Source: a virus. Taken from it: DNA of 27,272 nt. This document shows positions 12,801 to 19,471 of the stretch, piece by piece; positions within the stretch are counted from its first letter, which is position 1, and each line of letters opens with the position of its first letter. The stretch lies in the IMG/VR virus record IMGVR_UViG_3300034019_000835, positions 1-27,272 of that record; one strand, written 5' to 3'. Under the pieces are notes generated by a model that worked only from the letters and a program-made list of their open reading frames with translations, did not search any database and was not told the origin of the DNA. The position numbers and the translations under genes were made by a program.

Positions 12801-13027
12801 TGCTTTTCTCCTTGTTGTGGCGATTGTTCGTACTGTCCATTGCTAACGTAAACTTGCCGACCGAGATGAAATAAGAAACTCCCTGACTTCTTGAATTTGT
12901 CAGACTGTGGCAATTTGACAATTTGGCACAAATACCGACCTTCGCGTATCGTGTCAGTCACAACGACCTCCGCGCCGGTTAGTATCGTATCTGGGTCACT
13001 AATCACTAATCGCGTTCCTATCTTCAT
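12797..13027 (-). CDS. Hypothetical small beta-rich protein (76 aa)
   Basis: ATG 13027 with GGAGG 8 nt upstream is preferred over ATG 13042, which contains that ribosome site. The product begins MKIGTRLVISDPDTILTGAE and looks like a small all-beta barrel (strands VVVTDTIREGRYLCQIVKL). No family is recognised; translationally coupled to the next gene. Confidence 0.7.
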   Translation of the reverse strand: MKIGTRLVISDPDTILTGAEVVVTDTIREGRYLCQIVKLPQSDKFKKSGSFLFHLGRQVYVSNGQYEQSPQQGEKQ

Positions 13028-13062
13028 TTTAAGATCCTCCATTGTGGTTGTTGGATGTTGTG

Positions 13063-13881
13063 TTATGCCCGGCTACGTGCGAGCCGTCGCGCCAATATTC
13101 CGATGTAAGGCTTGGCTGTTGGGTCGTCCAATTGCAAAAGGTAATCCATACGGTAGCCCATGCTCGGATCCAGGTTGTGGCGCTGGCAAAACGCCAGTAC
13201 GCCAGCTTCGCAGGCTCCTGCGGTCACTCTGTCTTGGAGACCGACGAATCGATCCAGGCGTTTGATCTCTCCCTCGTCGGTTCGGATCGCCTTCTTTTCC
13301 TCGAGCGCTCGGCACTCCTCGATACTAGCTCCATGCGATGCGCCAACGAGAAATCCGTGTACCCATCGGATGCGGTAGCGGTTCTTGCTGCTTTCGCTTT
13401 GCAACCAACTGGCGCGATTTCCTGCCCGACGAATTGTCCACACACCTTGTATGCGCTCGATCTTGCGCAGACTGAGCAGGTCGATTCTGATCGTCAAGTC
13501 GCCATGAGTTGCTTTGTACCGCGACGAAGTGGCGTATTCGCGAGTGTTGTCAACCCGCAGAAAAACCTCCCCGCCAATCTCAATCGTTTTCCACTCGCCC
13601 ATAGAATAACCAGTGCTAAAATCCCTGAGGATTTGCCTGCCCTTTTCGCGCAGTCGCTCGAATGCGCGGACTCCCATTCCCCACTTCGCTTTGATCCGCT
13701 CGGCGCGCCGTCGCTTCATCGCGCGCAGGTAGCTTGCTGCGTCGGGCAGTGGCGATTCCAGTTTCAGATTCTGCAACGCCTTGGCCAACAACGAATCGAG
13801 GTACTTCCCCCGAAAATCCAACTTGTCCGCGAGCATGCGCTCGGCCTTGGTCTTGATAAGCTTTCTTGTCTTGGTCACCAT
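13063..13881 (-). CDS. Hypothetical protein (272 aa)
   Basis: The largest gene of the leftward block. ATG 13881 has AAGGAG 8 nt upstream (ATG 13887 is too close to it). The product begins MVTKTRKLIKTKAERMLADK. The N-terminal third is very basic and helical (LRAMKRRRAERIKAKWGMGV). A strand-rich middle follows (GEWKTIEIGGEVFLRVDN, DLTIRIDLLSLRKIERIQGV, RAGNRASWLQSESSKNRYRI). The C-terminus is helical with two Cys. It may bind nucleic acid judging by charge. No family is recognised. Confidence 0.75.
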   Translation of the reverse strand: MVTKTRKLIKTKAERMLADKLDFRGKYLDSLLAKALQNLKLESPLPDAASYLRAMKRRRAERIKAKWGMGVRAFERLREKGRQILRDFSTGYSMGEWKTIEIGGEVFLRVDNTREYATSSRYKATHGDLTIRIDLLSLRKIERIQGVWTIRRAGNRASWLQSESSKNRYRIRWVHGFLVGASHGASIEECRALEEKKAIRTDEGEIKRLDRFVGLQDRVTAGACEAGVLAFCQRHNLDPSMGYRMDYLLQLDDPTAKPYIGILARRLARSRA

Positions 13882-13985
13882 CGTCATTTCTCCTTGCCCT
13901 TGCGGGGCAGCTAGAACACATAACACACCCGCAACGTCGCGGGGGATCGGGGCGAAAAGATCAGCCCCTCACCCTCGCAACGTCG
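13882..13985 (-). promoter_or_regulatory. Structured leader with RBS-proximal hairpin
   Basis: On the minus strand the leader holds GGGGC/GCCCC and CCCGC-GACGTT-GCGGG hairpins. At 13895-13909 lies a TGCCC-CGCAA-GGGCA hairpin whose 3' side touches the AAGGAG. The last hairpin and its flanks recur before the radC-like gene with a compensatory change, so it is probably a real RNA element. Confidence 0.6.
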
Positions 13986-14252
13986 CTACTCTTCGTGGCT
14001 CGGGTACACTACCACGCTCTTTCCGCATTGATCGCAGTTGCAATCGCCCTCCCAGATGCAGTCGATCGCTTCGAGTTTCCAACCGTCCCGAATGTCCTTC
14101 TTGGTGCTATCCACGATGTTGCTGAAGTTCTCCTTGCAGCACTTCATGCAGAGAACGCCACCATCTGACATGATGGCAGAGATCTCGTAGCCTCCTGGCC
14201 ACGAGTACGGATGTCGAATAGCCTCTTTGAGTTGTTTGATCTTACTGGCCAT
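13986..14252 (-). CDS. Hypothetical cysteine-rich protein (88 aa)
   Basis: The product begins MASKIKQLKEAIRHPYSWPG and has two cysteine pairs, 'LCMKCCKEN' and 'CNCDQCGKSVVVYPSHEE', spaced like a zinc ribbon interrupted by about 30 residues. It therefore probably binds a metal and perhaps nucleic acid. 'HPYSWPGGYEISAIMSDGGV' is a pattern seen in other phage zinc-ribbon proteins. The ribosome site GGGGTGA precedes the ATG. It overlaps the upstream gene by 11 nt. Confidence 0.72.
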   Translation of the reverse strand: MASKIKQLKEAIRHPYSWPGGYEISAIMSDGGVLCMKCCKENFSNIVDSTKKDIRDGWKLEAIDCIWEGDCNCDQCGKSVVVYPSHEE

Positions 14253-14586
14253 GGATCACCCCTTCAGCTTCGTAGAGGTTGAATTCGCCGTATGGTCGAC
14301 ATGCCTCAGTGAGCTGTTGACCAACATCTCCAAGGCCTCGATCCCAGAACCCAGCGCCGTGCCTGTTCCTGGTCAGCCAAAAGTCATGCCCGCATTGCTC
14401 TGGGTCGAGACCCTTGAGGAGGTCCGCATTGGACTCAATGAAGTCTTTGCAGTCCGACCGCATTACCTCAAGGGTTTGCGGGTCGATGTCGTCAGGTGAG
14501 TACAGATCTAGCGGCTCGCAATTTTCGTCGACTGAAGACCACAAAGCGCATGCAATGTATGCACTCACGAATTGTTCGAGGTTCAC
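14242..14586 (-). CDS. Conserved-type phage protein (114 aa)
   Basis: GTG at 14586 overlapping the radC-like stop (GTGA); the product begins (M)NLEQFVSAYIACALWSSVDE. It carries the characteristic stretch 'GHDFWLTRNRHGAGFWDRGL' followed by 'YGEFNLYEAEG', which I recall from many phage proteins of unknown function. Soluble, about the usual length. Confidence 0.78.
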   Translation of the reverse strand: MNLEQFVSAYIACALWSSVDENCEPLDLYSPDDIDPQTLEVMRSDCKDFIESNADLLKGLDPEQCGHDFWLTRNRHGAGFWDRGLGDVGQQLTEACRPYGEFNLYEAEGVIHGQ

Positions 14587-15029
14587 GATACCACCTCCGC
14601 CAACGATACTGCGTAATCGCCCACCACAATGTGATCGAGGACGTTAATACCCAAGATTCGCCCAGCCTCTCGCAGGCGCTCGGTGATTTGGTGGTCCTGG
14701 GGGCTTGGCGTGGGATCTCCTGAGGGATGATTGTGGATGCACAAAATCGCCGAGGCCGCATCTGCAATTGCGGGCCTAAAGACTTCGCGGGGGTGAACTA
14801 AGCTCGCGTCCAACGTCCCGCGAGTGATGCGGACGACGCGACGAACGAAAAATTTCGTATCTAAAATCGCGATCAGGAATTCCTCCTGATCCAGCTTGTC
14901 GCTGAAATACTCGCCCAGGCAGTGCTTCGCCCAATGGCAAGCGGCGGCGGAAGACGTAATCCTTGCTGATTGGTAATGCGAGGATGTTTCGCCAACTTTC
15001 GCGAAACGTGTTTCAAAAATGGTTTTCAC
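14583..15029 (-). CDS. radC: RadC/JAB-domain protein
   Basis: A 148-aa protein. GTG at 15029 has AAGGAG 8 nt upstream, the product beginning (M)KTIFETRFAKVGETSSHYQS. The JAMM metal motif is complete: 'ILCIHNHPSGDPTPSPQD' (His-x-His, Ser, Asp). The usual RadC N-terminal HhH region is absent, as in many phage and anti-restriction-associated RadC-like proteins. It is the first gene of the leftward operon behind promoter 15102-15130. The biochemical role of RadC is unsettled. Confidence 0.88.
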   Translation of the reverse strand: MKTIFETRFAKVGETSSHYQSARITSSAAACHWAKHCLGEYFSDKLDQEEFLIAILDTKFFVRRVVRITRGTLDASLVHPREVFRPAIADAASAILCIHNHPSGDPTPSPQDHQITERLREAGRILGINVLDHIVVGDYAVSLAEVVS

Positions 15030-15042
15030 TGTCGATTCTCCT

Positions 15043-15059
15043 TGACCCTTGCGGGGTCA
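15043..15059 (-). promoter_or_regulatory. RBS-proximal hairpin before radC-like gene
   Basis: On the minus strand TGACCC-CGCAA-GGGTCA ends directly before AAGGAG. Flanks GTTCTAGC (5') and AAGGAGAA (3') match the 13895-13909 element, with one extra A-T pair in the stem. Confidence 0.65.
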
Positions 15060-15073
15060 GCTAGAACTCTTTT

Positions 15074-15092
15074 GACCGAGACAACCTCGGTC
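15074..15092. promoter_or_regulatory. Inverted repeat at the start of the leftward transcript
   Basis: GACCGAG-ACAAC-CTCGGTC, a perfect 7-bp inverted repeat. It lies a few bases downstream of the predicted start of the leftward transcript, where it could be an operator or an RNA hairpin. On the plus strand it is followed by TCTTTATT, so it could also stop antisense transcription. Confidence 0.5.
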
Positions 15093-15101
15093 TCTTTATT
15101 C

Positions 15102-15130
15102 ACAATATCGGATCTCGGAGAGCAAGTCAA
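15102..15130 (-). promoter_or_regulatory. Promoter of the leftward operon
   Basis: On the minus strand: TTGACT (15130-15125), 17-nt spacer, TATTGT (15107-15102). The -35 lies in ACCCTAATTGACT, which is shared exactly with the recombinase promoter at 18618-18646. Confidence 0.65.
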
Positions 15131-15296
15131 TTAGGGTAATCCAAAATAATCCTATTTGACTGTTCGAAATAGAGGTTTTCGCAGGGGTTTTGCTGGTTTT
15201 TTTGCCAGGAAAGTTTTTTCGGAAAATTGACTGGGAATGCGGCGGGGAAGTCGCTGCAGGATCGAGGACCGCACCCGCAGAGTTTGCGTTCGGGAC

Positions 15297-15310
15297 GAAA
15301 TTTGGTAGGA
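15297..15310 (+). promoter_or_regulatory. Extended -10 promoter-like motif
   Basis: AAATTTGGTAGGAT fits TGnTAnnnT. TTGCGT lies 16 nt before TAGGAT. The same element recurs at 16933 and 18687. It may drive the 15586 gene. Confidence 0.4.
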
Positions 15311-15446
15311 TCTTCGAAACGCGGGGAGTGTGGTTGCCCCCCACAGAAAAGCGTCCAAGGCGAAAGCACAGACCCAGGCAATCACCGACAGGACTGACCG
15401 AGCCAGTTCGCTTGCCCCCCTACAGCCCGCAGAGCCAACGGGGGGC

Positions 15447-15502
15447 GATAGGGTATAGATACCCTATGGATAGGGTATGGATAGGGTATCCAATACCTAT
15501 CG
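15447..15502. repeat. Helically phased ATAGGGTAT repeat cluster
   Basis: Direct copies of GATAGGGTAT start at 15447, 15469 and 15480 (spacing 22 and 11). Inverted copies lie at about 15459 (ATACCCTAT) and 15493 (ATACCTATC). The multiples of 11 bp put sites on one face of the helix, as in operator or iteron arrays. It lies upstream of the 15586 gene. A related TAGGGTAT occurs at about 16337. Confidence 0.7.
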
Positions 15503-15585
15503 AAACCCCAAAAACCCTGGGAAAACGCATGTTTTTACCAGTTTGGGGGGGAGGGGGGGGTATGCGCGCTGAAAGACCGAGGAAC

Positions 15586-16311
15586 ATGGACGACAACGAA
15601 CAAACCGCCAACGAACCGCTGGTAGAACTGAAGTACCGCATCTACCGCCGACTCCTCGCTGAAGACCGCTGGTCCGAAGTTGTTGCCGCAAAGGACACGC
15701 TGATCCGCGAGGCGCGTGATGCCGGGTTAACCAAGGACGACGCTCAACGGCGCGCATACCTCGCGATCGACGAGATGTTCCCACCGCTACCATCAACAGT
15801 GACGGAAGCGACAGCGGCGCAACCGTGGGAAGAGCTTCCGCGACCGGATGGCGACGGGAATCGGACTGAGGGGGAACCGAGAGGGCAAACGCAGGGGGGT
15901 GCGGCTTCTCGCATGGACGGCGTTACCGACGGCAAGAGCGGATCCGGCGCTCGCGCGCGGGGTGACGCCGATTCCCAGGTTGTCGGCCTTGGCGATCTGC
16001 CGGAGATCTGGGGGAAGTTGCCCGCTAATGCTCCCCTCGCCGCTGAGATCCAGTGGGTGCAGGCCAATCGCCTCCAGTGCGTCACAGACGTTGGAGAGAG
16101 GTCGGTCGTCGATCTGTCCCGAGCGTTGACCCCGGCACCCTCTTACGCGGCGTTGGGCTGGTTGGAAACGAGCATCCGAGCCTACACCAAGTTCGTCGAT
16201 GTCGCGGCCAAAGCCACAGCGAGCCTCGAAGACGAACGGGAGCACGTTCGCAGGGAACGGCTAGCCATCGATGACATCCGCAAACTCCTCGCGGAGATGG
16301 TCGAGGGGTGA
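15586..16311 (+). CDS. Hypothetical protein with conserved C-terminal domain (241 aa)
   Basis: ATG 15586 (MDDNEQTANEPLVELKYRIY) with GAGGAAC just upstream. The frame is open further left, but that region holds the repeat cluster and a long G-run. Residues 1-70 are helical. Residues 75-140 are low-complexity Gly/Asp/Thr. The C-terminal 100 residues read 'LPEIWGKLPANAPLAAEIQW', 'SRALTPAPSYAALGWLETSI' and a coiled helix with 'RRERLAIDDIRKLLAEM'. I recall this last domain from planctomycete genomes, function unknown. Its place ahead of terminase makes a small-terminase-like or regulatory role conceivable, but I cannot support either. Confidence 0.75.
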   Translation: MDDNEQTANEPLVELKYRIYRRLLAEDRWSEVVAAKDTLIREARDAGLTKDDAQRRAYLAIDEMFPPLPSTVTEATAAQPWEELPRPDGDGNRTEGEPRGQTQGGAASRMDGVTDGKSGSGARARGDADSQVVGLGDLPEIWGKLPANAPLAAEIQWVQANRLQCVTDVGERSVVDLSRALTPAPSYAALGWLETSIRAYTKFVDVAAKATASLEDEREHVRRERLAIDDIRKLLAEMVEG

Positions 16312-16609
16312 GACTGCCACATTGCCATGCCTGCTAGGGTATACGCTTGATGAAGGGGGTTTTCTGCGGTGATTCCTGCGTGTTTTCCCTGTGTTTTCGA
16401 GCGCTGCGGACTGGAGACCCTATTTGACGTGTGTTTGTCGTTGAGATCGATGGCACCGACACTGGACCGCAAGGACGATCACAAGCATTGGACGCCGGAA
16501 AACGACCCAGACCCCCCACCCCGCTCGGCGGGACTCCCAGCGTATGCCCCTTCTCATTGCACACCCATTTTCGGTTGCTCTATCGGGTCCATGCTGATAT
16601 GGTGATTTT
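16312..16609 (+). other. Non-coding stretch, no gene supported
   Basis: Contains CTAGGGTATACG (16335-16346), T/G-rich sequence with repeated 'GTGTTTTC'/'CCTGTGTTTT' words, and a C-run near 16515. Short open frames on both strands show no ribosome site or protein-like composition. It could hold an attachment site for the nearby recombinase, but no core repeat pair can be recognised inside the window. Confidence 0.4.
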
Positions 16610-16804
16610 ATGCGGTTACCTGACGAAGATGTTGTGATATATCTTGGTGACAGTGAGTATTTTATTCCTGCTAGGTGGCGTGGTCGTCGTCGGATTGTAT
16701 CGGAGTGTGGGTGGTGGATTGGTAAGATTAGTATTGTTCGGTTTCGGGGTTTGAGGTGGTTGGAGTGGATCAAGGTTTCTTCGTTGGTGTTTGACGAGGA
16801 GTGA
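16610..16804 (+). CDS. Hypothetical small protein (64 aa)
   Basis: The product begins MRLPDEDVVIYLGDSEYFIP and ends in 'WIKVSSLVFDEE', a compact beta-like pattern with many Trp/Arg (WRGRRRIVSECGWWIGKISI). No ribosome site is visible. Its T/G-rich codon choice differs from neighbours. Plausible but weak. Confidence 0.4.
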   Translation: MRLPDEDVVIYLGDSEYFIPARWRGRRRIVSECGWWIGKISIVRFRGLRWLEWIKVSSLVFDEE

Positions 16805-17108
16805 GTTTGCTGGGTCGCTCCCAGATGAACTACGGAGATGCGGGGGAGCCGTAGAGAGATTGGAAGTCACTGGAAATGCTCATCGCTACCAGTGGTGGAA
16901 ATAGCCCGCCCATTTTTTATTAGATGATCCGCAAAATTTGTTAGCATCCTGCCGGAAATTGATCCGTCTCCCCTGGGCGTCCGCTACCTCCTGCCGCGAT
17001 GCCGTTTTTTGTTGCGTACAACATTCTTGTTGCGTTCTTGGGTCCATACTGGTAGATTGATCGAACGTTGGGTAGTGGTTTTCGATTATGCGTATGGAGG
17101 GTGGATCT
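16805..17108 (+). other. Intergenic leader with promoter-like motif
   Basis: No gene is supported. The extended -10 element AAAATTTGTTAGCAT lies at 16933-16947. A run 'CCCATTTTTTATTAG' at 16912-16926 follows a weak GGAAATAGCCCG stem region. The rest up to 17108 is the probable leader of the secreted-protein gene. Confidence 0.4.
16933..16947 (+). promoter_or_regulatory. Extended -10 promoter-like motif
   Basis: AAAATTTGTTAGCAT matches TGnTAnnnT and the 15297 and 18687 elements over AATTT-G-TAG. No good -35 is seen. It could drive the 17109 gene. Confidence 0.4.
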
Positions 17109-17522
17109 ATGCGATCTCTGTTAAGTGTCTTGTTGGTAGTGTTGTTTTCGTCGTTGTCGTATGGGCAGTATTCGTTAGGCGATCTGAATGCTGGTCCTTA
17201 CGACGACAATTCGCTGAGTAATCCTTACGGTGCCGGAAGTCCTTACCGTCAAGATGGGCTGATGAATCCGTACAGCCGGTACGGGAGCCCGTACAGCGAT
17301 TACTCTTGGACGAACCCGTATGCGACCAACCCGCCGAGGATTTACACTCGAAGCGGGCGGTATCTTGGTGAGTTGAGTTCTAATCCTTACGCGTCGGACT
17401 CGATTTCCAATCCTTATGGGCGGTATGGCTCTCCCTTTAGTTCTGACAGCATCAACAATCCGTACGGTTATGGGAGCCCGTATTCGACACAGCGGCTTTA
17501 TGTCTGGCCGCGTAGAAGATAG
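17109..17522 (+). CDS. Secreted NPYG/YGSPYS-repeat protein (137 aa)
   Basis: ATG 17109 with GGAGGG 8 nt upstream. The signal peptide is MRSLLSVLLVVLFSSLSYGQ. The mature part is built from tandem units 'NPYG...GSPY(S/R)' (SNPYGAGSPYRQDGLMNPYS, ISNPYGRYGSPFSSDSINNP), ending VWPRRR. Tyr/Pro/Ser/Asn-rich extracellular proteins of this type are known from several bacteria without assigned function. In a phage it is an odd cargo, perhaps a lysogenic-conversion surface factor or a host gene picked up. It should leave the cytoplasm by Sec. An ATG at 17088 is less likely. Confidence 0.8.
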   Translation: MRSLLSVLLVVLFSSLSYGQYSLGDLNAGPYDDNSLSNPYGAGSPYRQDGLMNPYSRYGSPYSDYSWTNPYATNPPRIYTRSGRYLGELSSNPYASDSISNPYGRYGSPFSSDSINNPYGYGSPYSTQRLYVWPRRR

Positions 17523-17640
17523 GCTAGCGTGATGCTAAGATGTTTGTGCGGTCGATGGTGTTGCAACTCAAATTTCGCTTCATGCGGCGTAGTTGCTTTG
17601 GGTTAGACTCCTGAACGACCGATTTGGATTGTTTGATTTT

Positions 17641-17676
17641 TATCCAGTGCAAAAAGTAATTAAAGAGCGATGCAAA
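17641..17676 (+). repeat. Solo degenerate CRISPR-repeat-like sequence
   Basis: An ungapped 36-bp alignment to the array repeat gives 23 identities, including CAGTG at positions 5-9 and AAAGA-G-CGATGCAA at the 3' end. The 3' 14-mer matches array copy 8 except its last base. It lies 9.1 kb from the array, at the 5' end of the next gene. Confidence 0.5.
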
Positions 17677-17960
17677 TGGATGTTCGATCTCTTGCTGAGT
17701 GGCACAAGGTGCAGGCTTCACGCGCTGCTAATCGGTCCCAGGTGATTCACGGAAAAGTATGCACTAAGACAGAGTTTCATTTACAAGCGGCTGAGTTAGT
17801 AGAAACTCTTTCTGGCAGTGAGCGAGATCGGTCGTTGATTGCAGTCGAAAAAGACGTAAAGCAGCGGGCAGTTGAGTCATTGGAAAAATTGGCTAAGTCG
17901 CTAACTGTAGAAGCTCGCGAGTTAAGGCGGATGCTCGCTGACGAGGTTGGAGATGATTAG
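17676..17960 (+). CDS. Hypothetical helical protein (94 aa)
   Basis: The product begins MDVRSLAEWHKVQASRAANR (a second ATG six bases earlier, 17670, is equally possible). Predicted all-helical with charged heptads (SLIAVEKDVKQRAVESLEKL, AKSLTVEARELRRMLADEVG). No family is recognised. Its start codon lies in or directly after the repeat-like sequence 17641-17676. Convergent with the recombinase gene, whose stop is 3 nt away. Confidence 0.65.
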   Translation: MDVRSLAEWHKVQASRAANRSQVIHGKVCTKTEFHLQAAELVETLSGSERDRSLIAVEKDVKQRAVESLEKLAKSLTVEARELRRMLADEVGDD

Positions 17961-17963
17961 TAA

Positions 17964-18572
17964 CTAATCTTTTAGTGCTACATCCTGCTCTAATTTCAAG
18001 TATCTGCCTACGGAGCTAAGGCTGATTCCCATTGCTCGAGCGATCTCTTCTTGCGTAAATCCTTTGTCGCGAAGCTTGAATACCTTTTTGAGATTGACAC
18101 CCGCCTTGATAGCTCCTGGCTTCCTGCCTTTGTACACACCACGTTCTTTGGCGGCTTCGATGCCAGCAGTTTGGCGTTGCTTGATGTTTTGCTTTTCGAT
18201 CTGAGCAAAAGTAAGAAACAAATTGGCAATAGCCTGCCCAATAAGCCCGCTAAGGTCGATAGGCTCAGTGACGGAGACGATCCGTACTTTTTTGTCGCAC
18301 CACTCTCCTATCAGGTTGTAACCTTGCATTGCGTTTCTGGACAAGCGATCAAGTTTCCAAACGACAACGGTCTTGATGGTCCCGTTCCGAACGTCTCGTC
18401 GAAGCTGGTCAAGCTCCGGTCGATCCAACGTAGATCCATTGGCTTTGTCAACGTACCAATGAACGGATTTGTAGTCGATTCCGTTGGCAACGATCCATTT
18501 TTTCAACTCACGACGCTGACCATCTTCGTTCTGTTCTTCAGTGCTTACACGGACATACATGGCAATCGTCAT
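17964..18572 (-). CDS. Serine recombinase (resolvase/invertase family)
   Basis: A 202-aa protein starting MTIAMYVRVSTEEQNEDGQR. The catalytic Ser is in 'YVRVSTEEQ', and the arginines of the active site are in 'VWKLDRLSRNAMQG'. The long E helix contains 'LFLTFAQIEKQNIKQRQTAG'. The C-terminal helix-turn-helix has 'KGFTQEEIARAMGISLSSVG'. This is the short resolvase/invertase plan, not a large phage integrase, so it may resolve dimers, invert a segment or integrate. ATG 18572 has AAGGAG 7 nt upstream, and promoter 18618-18646 starts a transcript about 40 nt before it. Confidence 0.93.
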   Translation of the reverse strand: MTIAMYVRVSTEEQNEDGQRRELKKWIVANGIDYKSVHWYVDKANGSTLDRPELDQLRRDVRNGTIKTVVVWKLDRLSRNAMQGYNLIGEWCDKKVRIVSVTEPIDLSGLIGQAIANLFLTFAQIEKQNIKQRQTAGIEAAKERGVYKGRKPGAIKAGVNLKKVFKLRDKGFTQEEIARAMGISLSSVGRYLKLEQDVALKD

Positions 18573-18617
18573 CGCAAATCTCCTTGGCAAAAAGCAGAAA
18601 ACAAGTCTCCTACTCCA

Positions 18618-18646
18618 AGGATAGCCCCCGTAACGCAATAAGTCAA
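18618..18646 (-). promoter_or_regulatory. Promoter of the recombinase gene
   Basis: On the minus strand: TTGACT (18646-18641), 17-nt spacer, TATCCT (18623-18618). The upstream ACCCTAATTGACT is identical to that of the leftward-operon promoter. Confidence 0.7.
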
Positions 18647-18686
18647 TTAGGGTGGGAGCGTATTTGATGTAATTTCGTTTTTGGGG

Positions 18687-18701
18687 CAATTTTGCTAGGC
18701 T
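18687..18701 (+). promoter_or_regulatory. Extended -10 promoter-like motif
   Basis: CAATTTTGCTAGGCT fits TGnTAnnnT, in the divergent gap before the 18749 gene. It is the third copy of the element. Confidence 0.45.
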
Positions 18702-18748
18702 GTGTTCGGTGTGCGTGGCAAATAACACTCAGATGAAGGGTTGGCCGG

Positions 18749-18877
18749 ATGAAAGACAATAGATGTTGGCAAGGTTACGAGCCCGTAAAGGGCAAAAAGG
18801 CGTACAGTAAGGGGAGTTGCAAGAAGTCGAATCCCCAAAAGAAAACTCAACCGAAACCAAAACCGAAGAGCAAGTAA
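18749..18877 (+). CDS. Small basic phage protein (42 aa)
   Basis: The product is MKDNRCWQGYEPVKGKKAYS followed by KGSCKKSNPQ and a Lys/Pro/Gln tail. The 'CWxGYxPVxGKKxYSKGSC' pattern is one I know from small proteins encoded near terminase genes of marine phages. Its two Cys may hold a metal or disulfide. Function unknown. The stop is followed one base later by the next ATG. Confidence 0.75.
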   Translation: MKDNRCWQGYEPVKGKKAYSKGSCKKSNPQKKTQPKPKPKSK

Positions 18878-18878
18878 A

Positions 18879-19154
18879 ATGACAAAGAGGAAGTACAAAA
18901 CCCCTGCTTGGTCTCGAGCGGAAGGTCAAGATCCAGATGGTGGCTTGAACGCTAAGGGCAGGGCTTCGGCTAAAGCCGAAGGGTCAAATCTCAAACCACC
19001 CGTTTCGAAAGAGCAAGCGTTAAAATATCCGAAGTCTGCCGCTCGCAGAAAATCTTTCTGTGCTCGTAGCGCCGGTCAGATGAAAATGTGGCCGGAAGCG
19101 GCTAAAGACCCGAACAGCAGGCTCAGGAAAGCTCGAAGAAAGTGGGATTGTTGA
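18879..19154 (+). CDS. DUF6321-like phage protein (91 aa)
   Basis: The product begins MTKRKYKTPAWSRAEGQDPD and contains 'GGLNAKGRASAKAEGSNLKP' and 'SAARRKSFCARSAGQMKMWP', ending 'DPNSRLRKARRKWDC'. This is the family often found next to the preceding type of small protein in phages. Very basic, so probably nucleic-acid-binding; no experimental role known to me. Its stop overlaps the next ATG. Confidence 0.82.
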   Translation: MTKRKYKTPAWSRAEGQDPDGGLNAKGRASAKAEGSNLKPPVSKEQALKYPKSAARRKSFCARSAGQMKMWPEAAKDPNSRLRKARRKWDC

Positions 19155-19459
19155 TGCGTCGAATCAATGTTGCTGCAGGAGAGAAATACGGGGAGTTGCG
19201 GGTGATTTGCGAAATTTCCTCGAATGGCAAGCGTAAATTCCAATGTAAATGTGACTGTGGCGCGAACGTGGAAGTTCGTCTTGATCATCTTCGCAGCGGA
19301 CACACTTCAAGCTGCGGATCCTGCGGCATATCGTATGCTGGTAAACGCATGACCATCAAACAGTGGGCCGAGGCTTATGGACTTAATGAAAGCACTTTGA
19401 GGGCGAGACTGAAGGTTATGTCGATAGGAGAAGCGTTGGAGCGAAGTCTAAGAAATTGA
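19154..19459 (+). CDS. Zinc-ribbon plus helix-turn-helix protein (101 aa)
   Basis: ATG 19154 (MRRINVAAGEKYGELRVICE). Residues about 26-60 form the zinc ribbon common at the N-terminus of phage HNH/AP2 proteins: 'FQCKCDCGANVEVRLDHLRS' then 'SCGSCG'. The C-terminal 40 residues (MTIKQWAEAYGLNESTLRAR) form an HTH with 'SIGEALERSL'. There is no HNH nuclease motif, so it is a DNA-binding protein rather than an endonuclease. Perhaps a regulator or a nuclease-less homing relic. Confidence 0.75.
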   Translation: MRRINVAAGEKYGELRVICEISSNGKRKFQCKCDCGANVEVRLDHLRSGHTSSCGSCGISYAGKRMTIKQWAEAYGLNESTLRARLKVMSIGEALERSLRN

Positions 19460-19471
19460 TATTTGCCAAGT

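Noticed and set aside
13042-13914. A 290-aa open frame on the plus strand
   Set aside because: Shadow of the 272-aa leftward gene, which has a good ribosome site and sits in a continuous leftward operon.
15190-15585. Upstream extension of the 15586 gene
   Set aside because: Crosses the ATAGGGTAT cluster and long G-runs, and its translation looks non-coding (proline/arginine-rich).
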